Origin: CAZSTA01 sp964609495 [NCBI: uncultured bacterium]
GTDB lineage: Bacteria; CAZSTA01
DNA length: 39,406 nucleotides
Direction: 5' to 3'
Assembly: GCA_964609495.1 (NCBI GenBank)
Contig: CAZSTA010000004.1
Coordinates: 6,391 to 45,796, forward strand
The notes beneath the pieces were generated by a model. It was not told the origin of the DNA and ran no database searches. It saw only the letters and a list, made by a program, of their open reading frames with translations. Shown one piece after another: positions 18,067 to 26,146 of this stretch (the first letter of the stretch is position 1; the number at the start of each line of letters is the position of its first letter). The position numbers and the translations under genes were made by a program.

Positions 18067-18291
18067 TCATAATTTTTCCTGCCGATCTTTATGAATATGT
18101 CGTAAGTAATCAGTGAGTATGTAATGCCAAACTGCCTCGATCAAGAAAAATGCCGCGAGAAATCCGAAGGCTGCAGACCACCATCGCGAGGCAAAATACG
18201 ACCAGAGGAGAATCATAATTATGCCCGAAATCAAATTAAATGTTCCAACTAACTCTGTGCCTGAGAATATCTCCTTTAAAAAGTTTTTCAT
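18067..18291 (-). CDS. Small two-helix membrane protein, unknown function
   Basis: 74 aa. Two hydrophobic helices (about 14-33 and 38-58) and a basic C-terminus (RHIHKDRQEKL). AGAGGTTG lies 7 nt upstream of the ATG. First gene of the membrane-protein/methyltransferase set. No family recognised. Confidence 0.65.
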   Translation of the reverse strand: MKNFLKEIFSGTELVGTFNLISGIIMILLWSYFASRWWSAAFGFLAAFFLIEAVWHYILTDYLRHIHKDRQEKL

Positions 18292-18402
18292 AGTTTATCA
18301 ACCTCTTTTTCATTTTTTGGCTTTTAGCGGGCGAAGCCCGTAGCGTATATGTAGATTTGTCAATGAATAAAATCTTAACTTTATGACCTACTGAGATATA
18401 AT

Positions 18403-18513
18403 TCCCCCCTTACCCTAGCCCTCTCCCACTAGGGGAGAGGGAACATCGATCGAGATAGAGCTGATCTCTTTAGTTCCCCCTCCCTTGATGGGAGGGGGTT
18501 AGGGGGGAGGGTG
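18403..18513. repeat. Palindromic G/C-run repeat, copy B
   Basis: Same architecture as copy A: CCCTCTCCC-N-GGGAGAGGG, a middle segment with GAACATCGA shared with copy C, then CCCTCCCTTGATGGGAGGG and an outer arm. It lies in the gap 18292-18766 between convergent-free minus-strand genes. The rest of that gap is non-coding; a small GGGC/GCCC hairpin sits near 18328-18338. Confidence 0.8.
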
Positions 18514-18766
18514 GTTTAAGATGGTTTCGAGATCTAACAAGAGAAAAATCTTCAATAGTCCCATTAATTCGGCAAAAACCAAGAGGGGGGGCGATTTAAG
18601 GTGAATTCAAGATCCGATCTGATCTCGAACATCTCAGATAAAAATTTGAAACTACTCAAATATCCCAGCTTATTATATCATAGAATCGGGGTAAAAGCAA
18701 TATCGGGATTGTGATGATTTTTTGCTCTCTGGACTTACTATGTCAAGCCGAAGATGAGCTTGAAGG
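18514..18766. other. Non-coding stretch downstream of the secreted epimerase-like gene
   Basis: No ORF with a ribosome-binding site and no clear T-tailed terminator was found. Contains AGAGGGGGGG at about 18582-18592. Confidence 0.4.
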
Positions 18767-20497
18767 CTATTCTTTGACCTCGATCAACCAGGCTTGATGG
18801 GTAGCACCGGCATCATTTTCCACTATTATCTCCGCCCTGTATTTACCAGCTTTTCGAGGTATCCAAGTTATCTTACCGCTTCGGGGATCGATCCTTAAAT
18901 CGACTGGGAGTAGAGCTGACCAGAGGATCGGTTCATCCCCTATCGCTTTCGCTCTTCTATCTTCATCATAGTTATAAACTTCTCCTACTTTGGCGATTCC
19001 TCGGGGAAAGGAAACTATAGCCGGAGGGATAACTGGATCAAGCTTATATAATATTATTCCCTTTCCCTCTTGAAAATTATCATCGCGAAATTGAAATATC
19101 ACTCCTGCGGTATTATAGCGAAAGTAGAGGTCGGGATGATAGGCAAAGTATTCGCTTCTTTTTCTTCCCTCTGTAGGAGCTAACTTAGCTATTCCTATAT
19201 ATTCTCGACCGTTCCACTGCTCTAAGGAGGTCGGGTTATAGGAGATATAATCTAAGCAGATAATATAAGGATTATCGAGATTGGGAGGATTAAAGGAGAT
19301 ATTAGCACTGTAAGTATCCGCTTGCATCTTATCCCCCTGATCGTCCCATTCTCTGGGGTGAAAGGTGAAGCTACCTCTGGACATCTCCCAACGCGCCAGA
19401 TTGGCGAAAGTTAGCAGAATAGAGCCATCTATCTCCCCCTGGTAATCTTCAAGGATGCTCTTTACTATAGAATATATACTGGGATTATACGGAGTGAGAT
19501 TGAGCCAGCGACCGATCTGAGATTGATAGTCGGGAGAATTAGTAGAGCCTTCACCATCCACATAGTCGCATATAGTCTGAGAGTCGATATATATGTTATT
19601 AAAGAAGGTATTCGCGAAACATCTCATATCCTCTTCGGTAAAAACTATCCCCGCCAAGTAGCACTGGATAGCGAAATCAACAACGATAGCCGCATGGGAT
19701 ATATCCTCTATCTCGCCTTTCCTCCCATATTTGTTCCATATATAGGAGTTATTATCAGTTAAATGCAAAGATTTCTTGATATGATAGGCTAAACGCGCTA
19801 TTTTGTCCAAATATTCGTCCTTCCCAGTTGCTCTATAGAGGAAAACTAGGGTGCGACCCATAGCGGCAGAGTGATTGAGAGGTAATTCTCTTTCTTCTTG
19901 GAAAGCATAATCCTTCGGAGAGATGTAATAACCCTCGTCTGAATAGACCCTCCACTGATCGTTATGAGCTTCTACGGTCTCCTCAATTTTAGCTAGGTAT
20001 AAATCTGCTTTCTCTCTATACGTTCTTCCATCATAAGTCGTTTCATACCATAGAACTCGATCGTTATATACTAGATAGACGAATTTAGCTATCGGATAGG
20101 TTATCATTCCGGAGTGAACCAGATAGCAACGAGGCTTATCGGAATAGGATATATTTATCCAACAAGGATTTATCAACCCTCTATAATCTTTAATTCCTCG
20201 AACATCATCTCTTTTATTCAACACGTTATCTATATGATCGGCAAGTTTATCTAAATAATATACCTCTCTCGTTTTTTCATACATAGATATATAGCCCATC
20301 ATTATATATGACTCTCCCCAGGCTAGAGTGCCATATTCATTATCGGAATGTTTGTAGCCATTGCCATTATTGAGTTTGGCATCTAGCTTATCGAAAGTTA
20401 AACGTGCTGTTACCGAGGAAGCTATTTGGAAGGTAGGGAAAAACAAAGATATCGAAATTAAAATGAGAATAACACTCAACTTAGATGACATATCCAT
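18767..20497 (-). CDS. Secreted helical-barrel protein (C5-epimerase/glycosidase-like) with C-terminal putative-Ig domain
   Basis: 576 aa from the ATG at 20497, preceded by GAGGTCAG. The in-frame ATG at 20548 lacks a site and overlaps the -35 of the divergent promoter. An N-terminal signal segment (LSVILILISISLFFPTFQIA) indicates export. The body (about 30-440) has repeated helical pairs such as EYGTLAWGESYIMMGYISMYE and LNHSAAMGRTLVFLYRATG, resembling alpha/alpha-barrel proteins like D-glucuronyl C5-epimerase or six-hairpin glycosidases. The C-terminal ~75 residues (YNYDEDRRAKAIGDEPILWS, GKITWIPRKAGKYRAEIIV) fit the putative-Ig (He_PIG) fold. A role in surface polysaccharide processing is plausible but unproven. 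Confidence 0.65.
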   Translation of the reverse strand: MDMSSKLSVILILISISLFFPTFQIASSVTARLTFDKLDAKLNNGNGYKHSDNEYGTLAWGESYIMMGYISMYEKTREVYYLDKLADHIDNVLNKRDDVRGIKDYRGLINPCWINISYSDKPRCYLVHSGMITYPIAKFVYLVYNDRVLWYETTYDGRTYREKADLYLAKIEETVEAHNDQWRVYSDEGYYISPKDYAFQEERELPLNHSAAMGRTLVFLYRATGKDEYLDKIARLAYHIKKSLHLTDNNSYIWNKYGRKGEIEDISHAAIVVDFAIQCYLAGIVFTEEDMRCFANTFFNNIYIDSQTICDYVDGEGSTNSPDYQSQIGRWLNLTPYNPSIYSIVKSILEDYQGEIDGSILLTFANLARWEMSRGSFTFHPREWDDQGDKMQADTYSANISFNPPNLDNPYIICLDYISYNPTSLEQWNGREYIGIAKLAPTEGRKRSEYFAYHPDLYFRYNTAGVIFQFRDDNFQEGKGIILYKLDPVIPPAIVSFPRGIAKVGEVYNYDEDRRAKAIGDEPILWSALLPVDLRIDPRSGKITWIPRKAGKYRAEIIVENDAGATHQAWLIEVKE

Positions 20498-20541
20498 CTG
20501 ACCTCGCTCTAAGATAGTTTTAGTTCTATCTACCGTTTTTA

Positions 20542-20570
20542 TTGACATTTAGTTTCAAATAATGTATAAT
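20542..20570 (+). promoter_or_regulatory. Consensus sigma70-type promoter of the PAS-STAS gene
   Basis: TTGACA (20542-20547), 17-bp spacer, TATAAT (20565-20570): a perfect consensus match. Predicted start near 20577, about 80 nt before the GTG start at 20656. Confidence 0.85.
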
Positions 20571-20655
20571 ATGAACTCAAATGTCGCATAAAAGTTTTTG
20601 TCTGAAATTTGCGAGCGGTATCGAACATACTTTGAAATGAAAGGAAGGCAATAAA

Positions 20656-22098
20656 GTGATCGGAAACAACTATGAATTGACGCCTGAGGATAAGGCAATT
20701 CTGGCGGAGATTAAGGATCGGCTGGAGCCTCATCGCGATGAGATCGCTGGCAAGTGGAATCATCTGCTGGAGGAGACCGGATTGCTGGAGGGGCTTTCCC
20801 TTCCAGCGGAGAAGGTCTTCGATCTCACGACCCAATGGGCGGCAGAGGCTTACTTCTCATCGCTGGAGGAGGAGCTGCGGGAGAGTGAGGAGACAATGCG
20901 AGCGCTCCTGAACGCTACTACCGATTTTGTAAGCCTGACAGAACTTGATGGGACTATAATAGCTATCAATGAAACAGGAGCTCGGAGACTTGGCAAGAGT
21001 GTAGATGAACTTATCGGTACACGCATTTTTGATTATTTCCCACCTGAGGTAACGGGATCCAGAAAAGCGCTAACTGATGAGCTTATTCGCTCAAGGAAGC
21101 CTATTCGCTTCGAAGATGAGCGTAGAGGAATGATTTTAGAAAACTGTGTCTATCCAGTCTTCAGTGATGAAGGAAAGATTGAGCGAGTAGCCACTTTCTC
21201 TCGAGACATCACCGAGCGCAAGCGGATGGAGGAGGCGTTGCGGGAGTCACAGCAGATGCTGCAATTGATTGTGGATAATATTCCCCAGTTCGCCTTCTGG
21301 AAGGATAGAAACCTTGTCTATCTGGGCTGCAATAAAAAACTTGCTCAAGTCGTAGGTATTGAAAAGCCGGAGGACATTGTTGGTAAGACAGATTACGATA
21401 TGCCATGGGAGAAGGAGCAAGCAGACTCCTACCGCGAGTATGATCGTCGGGTGATAGACACGGATACGCCTGAGTATAATATCATCGAGCCCATACTACA
21501 AGCAGATGGAAAGCGGGGTTGGGTAGAGATGAACAAGGTCCCCCTTCACGATTCGGAAGGAAGAGTTATAGGAATCCTTGGCACTTATGAAGATATCACC
21601 GAGCGCAAGCTAGCGGAGGAAGAGAGGGAGCGTCTGCAACAAGAGACTATCGAAGCTCAAGCAGCAGCCATTCGCGAGCTTGCCACCCCTATCGTGCCGA
21701 TTCACGAGGGGATCATCATTATGCCTCTGGTGGGCAGTATAGACACCCGACGAGCCAGCCAAATTATGGAGATGCTACTGAGTGGCATCAGCGAACACCA
21801 AGCTAGCATAGTGCTTATAGACATCACCGGTGTGCCAGTGATGGACACAGGAGTGGCGAATCATCTGTTGGAGGTAGCGAAGGCAGCAAGGTTGCTGGGT
21901 TCGGAGGTGATAATGGTAGGTATCAGGCCGGAGGTAGCCCAGACAATAGTGCATTTAGGAGTGGATTTGACCGGGATAATGACCAAGCAGAATTTACAGA
22001 GGGGTTTGGAGTATGCTTTTCGGGTTATGGAATTGCAGATAGGAAGACGCGAGGAGATGGGAGCCAAAGTTCCTATTCCTGAAGAAGAGAAGGGATAG
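20656..22098 (+). CDS. RsbR-like PAS-PAS-STAS stress regulator
   Basis: 480 aa from a GTG with GGAAGG upstream. Residues 1-75 form a helical sensor-like region. Two PAS domains follow: about 80-195, ending ATFSRDITERKRMEEAL, and about 200-325, ending LGTYEDITERKLAEEE. After a short coiled coil comes a C-terminal STAS domain (about 345-465) with GSIDTRRASQIME and LIDITGVPVMDTGVANHLLE. Both threonines that align with the phosphorylated positions of RsbRA are kept. RsbR proteins build stressosomes with RsbS and RsbT; neither partner gene is nearby, so it may be an orphan sensor. Cytoplasmic, no transmembrane segment. Confidence 0.88.
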   Translation: MIGNNYELTPEDKAILAEIKDRLEPHRDEIAGKWNHLLEETGLLEGLSLPAEKVFDLTTQWAAEAYFSSLEEELRESEETMRALLNATTDFVSLTELDGTIIAINETGARRLGKSVDELIGTRIFDYFPPEVTGSRKALTDELIRSRKPIRFEDERRGMILENCVYPVFSDEGKIERVATFSRDITERKRMEEALRESQQMLQLIVDNIPQFAFWKDRNLVYLGCNKKLAQVVGIEKPEDIVGKTDYDMPWEKEQADSYREYDRRVIDTDTPEYNIIEPILQADGKRGWVEMNKVPLHDSEGRVIGILGTYEDITERKLAEEERERLQQETIEAQAAAIRELATPIVPIHEGIIIMPLVGSIDTRRASQIMEMLLSGISEHQASIVLIDITGVPVMDTGVANHLLEVAKAARLLGSEVIMVGIRPEVAQTIVHLGVDLTGIMTKQNLQRGLEYAFRVMELQIGRREEMGAKVPIPEEEKG

Positions 22099-22125
22099 TT
22101 CACAATGACCTAATATTCTTAGTCT

Positions 22126-22387
22126 TTCCCCTCACCCTAGCCCTCTCCCACCAGGGGAGAGGGAACATCGAGATGGAGCTTAAGTCTATGCTTTGCATTA
22201 TCTCTCGTCCCCCTCCCTCGATGGGAGGTTCTGTCAAAAATTAGCTCTCTAAATTGAAGCTGAAGCTAGATTTTATATGGTCTCTTGACTACCCCCCCCA
22301 CCTTTCATCGCACCAGTTCAGCAAATTTTCGACTTTTTTCATTCTATTTTTTACAGAGCCCGATGGGAGGGGGATAGGGTGAGGGTG
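22126..22387. repeat. Palindromic G/C-run repeat, copy C, split by an insertion
   Basis: Left part 22126-22226 and right part 22369-22387 rejoin into a copy like B once the 134-bp insertion and one target duplicate are removed. The outer arms CCCCTCACCCTAG and ATAGGGTGAGGG pair. Lies between the PAS-STAS gene and the sugar importer. Confidence 0.8.
22227..22360. mobile_element. 134-bp MITE-like insertion with TIRs and 8-bp target duplication
   Basis: Starts GGTTCTGTCAAAAAT and ends with the reverse complement of GGCTCTGTAAAAAAT, giving imperfect terminal inverted repeats of about 15 bp. It is flanked by CGATGGGA on both sides (22219-22226 and 22361-22368), an 8-bp target-site duplication. 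It is too short to encode a transposase, so it must have been moved in trans. The TIR start and 8-bp duplication resemble those of several DDE transposase IS families, but I cannot assign one. Confidence 0.8.
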
Positions 22388-22450
22388 TAATACAAAGTAA
22401 ATTGGATCTTAGATCCCAGATTTTATATGTACTTCTTCCCTCAATAGACC

Positions 22451-22479
22451 TTGACAACTCAGCGAATTATTGATATAAT
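22451..22479 (+). promoter_or_regulatory. Consensus sigma70-type promoter of the sugar ABC importer
   Basis: TTGACA (22451-22456), 17-bp spacer, TATAAT (22474-22479), all consensus. Predicted start near 22486 leaves a leader of about 120 nt before the ATG at 22609. A small GAAG-N-CTTC dyad at 22480-22491 overlaps the start region and could be an operator, which is speculative. Confidence 0.87.
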
Positions 22480-22608
22480 GGAAGAGGCTTCTTGGTAGTT
22501 ATCAATCATCCATATTTACTTTAGAGGGGGTGATAATCCGAATTAAGTCGAATAGTTTCTCAACCATTAGTTTATCTGTAACAAATATCATCTTAAGGAG
22601 GAGATAAT

Positions 22609-24087
22609 ATGAAAAAATTGACAAAAGTGTTTGCGATACTGCTTTTGATAGCGATCTTCGTAACTATAGAGCTTTTACCTGCGTTTGCCGCTAAGAAAAC
22701 GGTGCGTATGTTTGCTCAGGCTTTGACGCCTCGGGAGAGGTTGGAGGCTGACAGATGGAATCCACCTCAATACTTCTGGAAGCTGGAGGAGGATTATGAG
22801 GCTGATCATCCTGATGTGGATATCGATTTCCTGAAGCAGATCGCGGGCGAATATGAGGCTTGGCTGGTCACTCAAATGACCGGGGGAATCTCTCCGGAGA
22901 TCGTTTGGTATCAGAGAGGGTATATCAACCGTGATTATAAGAAGGGCTGGTTCGTTAACCTATCTCCATGGTTGGACAAGCCCAGTCCTTATGTGGAAGG
23001 AAATGAGCATTGGATCGATACCTTCCAGGGCCCTGTCATCGCCAGTGGAACCGCTCCTGATGGCAATATCTATCTGATCACTGGTGATATCGTAGGAACG
23101 GGTGTGTTCTATAATGTGGATCTCTTCAAGGAGCTTGGGTTCACCGTTCCGGTGCCTCATGGGGTCACTTGGGAGGAGTTTATAGATATGCAGAAAAAGA
23201 TCAAAGAGAATACCGATGTTGCTCCTTTTGCCTTGGATATGGGGGCTAGCTCGATGAGAACTGACTGGACTCTAAGAGTACTCCAAGATGTATTGCTCGA
23301 TGATAAGCTAGGCGCGATCAAGGGGATCGAAGGGTATGTCGAGAGAACCTGGAAGCCTGGTGAGCCGATAACGATGGAGGAAACTGTCCGGGCTATCAAG
23401 AAAGGTGTCTATAGTGCCAAGGATCCCGCTTGGCAGGAGCAACTAAGACTCTTGAAGGAATGGTCTCAATACTTCGAGAAGGGTTTCTTGGCTGGTCCCG
23501 ATGTCTATAGACTATACATCACGGGAAAGGCAGCGATGACCTGGGATGGAAGCTGGTCAATTAAGCCGATCGATGTCGATCCGCTACGTGAATTCGAGTA
23601 CGGTATCTTTCCCCACTTCCCCAAGATCACTTCCGAGACCTCGCCCTATGTTAAGAGGGATATCCTACCTCCCGCGATGGCTGGGGTCGGCGGAGTCTTC
23701 CAGTATGCGGTCGCGGCCGAGTCTGAGAAGCGGGGAGTCCTAAACGAGTCTGTCGATTGGATGATGTATATAACTGCCCCTCAAAACATCGTTCCTCTCC
23801 TCAACGATCAGACCTCTTTCGCTCCCGGTATCAAGAATCCTGAGAATGTCGATCCCCGCCTAGGTGTCTTCGTTGATATGATGGTGGAGGCTGGAGTTGA
23901 GAGGCTTGAGCCCTATGATAGTATGCTCACCAGAGACTTCTTCGATAAGTTCTATAAGCTGGTGCAGCAATATGTCGGTGGCAAGCTGGATATGGAGCAA
24001 GTTACCGATGAGATCCAGAAGGAGATGGAGATAGCGGCTGATCTCATAATCAAGGAGCATCCTGAGTGGGAGGCTGAAAATTGGTAA
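22609..24087 (+). CDS. Carbohydrate ABC transporter substrate-binding protein (family 1)
   Basis: 492 aa. An N-terminal signal peptide with basic start (MKKLTK), a hydrophobic core and likely cleavage after AFA near residue 27. There is no lipobox Cys, so a soluble periplasmic protein is expected. Family-1 binding-protein features include DVDIDFLKQIAGEYEAWLVTQMTGG, FYNVDLFKELGF, TWEEFIDMQKKI and YITGKAAMTWDGSW. It captures a sugar for the two downstream permeases. No ATPase gene is present, so a shared MsmK/UgpC-type ATPase elsewhere must be used. GGAGGAG precedes the ATG. A strong promoter lies upstream and a stem-loop follows the gene. Confidence 0.92.
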   Translation: MKKLTKVFAILLLIAIFVTIELLPAFAAKKTVRMFAQALTPRERLEADRWNPPQYFWKLEEDYEADHPDVDIDFLKQIAGEYEAWLVTQMTGGISPEIVWYQRGYINRDYKKGWFVNLSPWLDKPSPYVEGNEHWIDTFQGPVIASGTAPDGNIYLITGDIVGTGVFYNVDLFKELGFTVPVPHGVTWEEFIDMQKKIKENTDVAPFALDMGASSMRTDWTLRVLQDVLLDDKLGAIKGIEGYVERTWKPGEPITMEETVRAIKKGVYSAKDPAWQEQLRLLKEWSQYFEKGFLAGPDVYRLYITGKAAMTWDGSWSIKPIDVDPLREFEYGIFPHFPKITSETSPYVKRDILPPAMAGVGGVFQYAVAAESEKRGVLNESVDWMMYITAPQNIVPLLNDQTSFAPGIKNPENVDPRLGVFVDMMVEAGVERLEPYDSMLTRDFFDKFYKLVQQYVGGKLDMEQVTDEIQKEMEIAADLIIKEHPEWEAENW

Positions 24088-24100
24088 ACTGATGATTGAA

Positions 24101-24143
24101 GTGGCTAGATCTTCCTGACTTAATAAGAGGTGGATCTAGCCAC
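24101..24143 (+). terminator. Stem-loop after the binding-protein gene
   Basis: A perfect 11-bp stem, GTGGCTAGATC/GATCTAGCCAC, with a 21-nt loop, followed only by CTTTGTT. It is probably a partial terminator or 3'-end stabiliser that keeps the binding-protein mRNA more abundant than the permease part, a common arrangement in such operons. Confidence 0.7.
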
Positions 24144-24182
24144 CTTTGTTAGCTTTGATTATAATTATTGGAGGTGGGTCAA

Positions 24183-25124
24183 TTGGCTGTAATAAGTAGG
24201 AGAAGAGGGGGATCTGGCTTTAAAGCCTTAACTAAAGAGATAGCAAAGAAGAAATTCTGTTACCTGATTTTAATCCCTTCCTTCGCCCTATTGATGACTT
24301 TCAATTATTATCCTGCCTTTTCCGCCCTCTATCATTCTGCGTTCAACTGGAATGGATTTAACCTTAACGAGTTTGTGGGGATCGGTAATTTCAAGGAGAT
24401 GTGGAACGATCCCATCATCCGAGTATCGGTATTAAACTTGATTAAATTAACTACTGCGGCGCTGATAATCGCCTTGACCTTTCCCTTGATAGCCGCCGAA
24501 CTCATCTTCCATCTGCGGAACTTAAAATTCGCCTATTTCTATCGAATCCTCTTTGTTGTGCCTATGGTAGTCCCTGGTATGGTTAATCTCCTGATCTGGA
24601 AGTTCATATACGATCCAAATCTAGGACTTATCAATCAGATTCTAGGGGGTCTGGGGCTTGAGGATTTGCAAAGAGCCTGGCTGGGAGATTTCGATATATC
24701 CCTCTTCGCGATTATATTTGTGGGATTTCCCTGGGTATCTGGTTTCTCCCTGCTTATCTACCTAGCAGGACTTCAGAACATCCCTCCCACTATTTTCGAT
24801 GCCGCGGCTATAGATGGAGCTTCGGGACTGACTAGGATATTCAGGATCGATCTCCCTATGATCACCGCTCAGATCAAATTACTCCTGATCTTAGCCTTGA
24901 TCGGGGTATTGCAAGGTTTTGTCAATATTATGATCTTAACGGGGGGCGGACCGGGTAATGTAACTATGGTGCCAGCGCTTCATATGTATAATAGCGGCTT
25001 CTTATACGGAAGGATGGGCTATGCTTGCGCTATAGGAACAGCTCTTTTTGTAGTTATCTTGACTCTGACCTATATAAACCTGAAGTATATCAGATCTAGT
25101 TCTGAATATACCCCATCTTCTTAA
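24183..25124 (+). CDS. Carbohydrate ABC transporter permease (MalF/UgpA-like)
   Basis: 313 aa from the TTG at 24183, which has GGAGGTGG 5 nt upstream. Another in-frame TTG at 24168 lies before that site and is less likely. Six hydrophobic helices. The EAA loop reads FDAAAIDGASGLTRIFRIDL near residue 210, the contact site for the ATPase. It pairs with the next gene to form the membrane channel. Confidence 0.93.
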   Translation: MAVISRRRGGSGFKALTKEIAKKKFCYLILIPSFALLMTFNYYPAFSALYHSAFNWNGFNLNEFVGIGNFKEMWNDPIIRVSVLNLIKLTTAALIIALTFPLIAAELIFHLRNLKFAYFYRILFVVPMVVPGMVNLLIWKFIYDPNLGLINQILGGLGLEDLQRAWLGDFDISLFAIIFVGFPWVSGFSLLIYLAGLQNIPPTIFDAAAIDGASGLTRIFRIDLPMITAQIKLLLILALIGVLQGFVNIMILTGGGPGNVTMVPALHMYNSGFLYGRMGYACAIGTALFVVILTLTYINLKYIRSSSEYTPSS

Positions 25125-25140
25125 AGTTGAGGAGGAGATT

Positions 25141-25986
25141 ATGACTAAGAGGAATCCCAAGGCTAAGGAATTTAGAAATGATCTGCCCATTCACATAATA
25201 TTATTGCTCATCGCTAGCATTACCTTCTATCCCTTTATCTTTATGATAATAACTTCCTTTAAGGATAACGCTCAATTTATGCATCACTTCTTCGGGGTAA
25301 CTTATCCTCTCCACTTCTCGAATTATCAAGATGCCTGGAGTCAGATCAGCGGCTATATATTAAACAGCATCATCGTTACTAGCGGTTCTGTTCTTGGAGT
25401 GCTGATCCTATCGAGTGCGGTAGCGTATATTTTCGCCCGATTCGATTTTCCCGGCAGGGATTTCTTTTTCCTCGCCATCATCTCCCTACTTATGATCCCT
25501 GGCATCCTAACTTTAGTCCCTGCCTTCCTGGTTGTCAAGAGATTGAATCTTTTAGATACCAGGTGGGCCCTGCTCTTGCCCTATATCTCTGGAGGACAGG
25601 TATTCGCTATCTTCGTTCTAAGGAGCTTCTTCTCCTCTATCCCTGAAGAGCTTCTGGAGGCGGCCAGAATCGATGGAGCCGACGAGTTCCAATGCTTCTT
25701 CAAAGTAGTTATGCCCCTATCAGGAGCTATATTAACCACGGTAGCTATTATGAATGTTCTATGGACTTGGAACGATTATGTATGGCCTCTAGTTACCTTA
25801 GCCGACGATAGCCTGTGGACTATCACTTTAGGATTAGTCGGCTTCCAGAGTCAATATGCTGGTATGGAGCTATGGGGACCCCTATTTGCTGGCTATGTGA
25901 TAGCCTCCATTCCCTTAATAATGCTATTCTTCTTCACGATGAGATATTTCGTAGCTGGTCTAACCTCTGGAGCATTGAAGATCTAA
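25141..25986 (+). CDS. Carbohydrate ABC transporter permease (MalG/UgpE-like)
   Basis: 281 aa, six transmembrane helices, MalG-type start (HIILLLIASITFYPFIFMI). The EAA motif is EAARIDGADEFQCFFKVVMP, near 178-197. GAGGAG precedes the ATG. Second half of the importer channel, 16 bp after the first permease gene. Confidence 0.94.
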   Translation: MTKRNPKAKEFRNDLPIHIILLLIASITFYPFIFMIITSFKDNAQFMHHFFGVTYPLHFSNYQDAWSQISGYILNSIIVTSGSVLGVLILSSAVAYIFARFDFPGRDFFFLAIISLLMIPGILTLVPAFLVVKRLNLLDTRWALLLPYISGGQVFAIFVLRSFFSSIPEELLEAARIDGADEFQCFFKVVMPLSGAILTTVAIMNVLWTWNDYVWPLVTLADDSLWTITLGLVGFQSQYAGMELWGPLFAGYVIASIPLIMLFFFTMRYFVAGLTSGALKI

Positions 25987-26026
25987 GATCTGCTAGGGGG
26001 TATTATTTACCGCTTGAGAATAATAT

Positions 26027-26058
26027 AAAGCTCTTCTGGATATATCCAGTTGAGCTTT
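26027..26058 (+). terminator. Intrinsic terminator after the importer operon
   Basis: A long nearly perfect hairpin: AAAGCTC/GAGCTTT enclosing the palindrome CTGGATATATCCAG, followed by CTTGCTGTTTTATT. Probably ends the importer transcript, with possible read-through into the oxidoreductase gene. Confidence 0.7.
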
Positions 26059-26146
26059 CTTGCTGTTTTATTCCACCAATGGCAGTTGAAAAACTGAGAG
26101 AAAGATCGAGCTAAAAATTATAGTAAAAAGGAGAAGTGACTTTATA

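Noticed and set aside
20498-20548. Upstream ATG at 20548 for the secreted protein
   Set aside because: It lacks a ribosome-binding site, overlaps the -35 of the divergent promoter and would place 17 extra residues before the signal peptide.
24168-24182. TTG at 24168 as start of the first permease
   Set aside because: It precedes the GGAGGTGG site; the TTG at 24183 has correct spacing.
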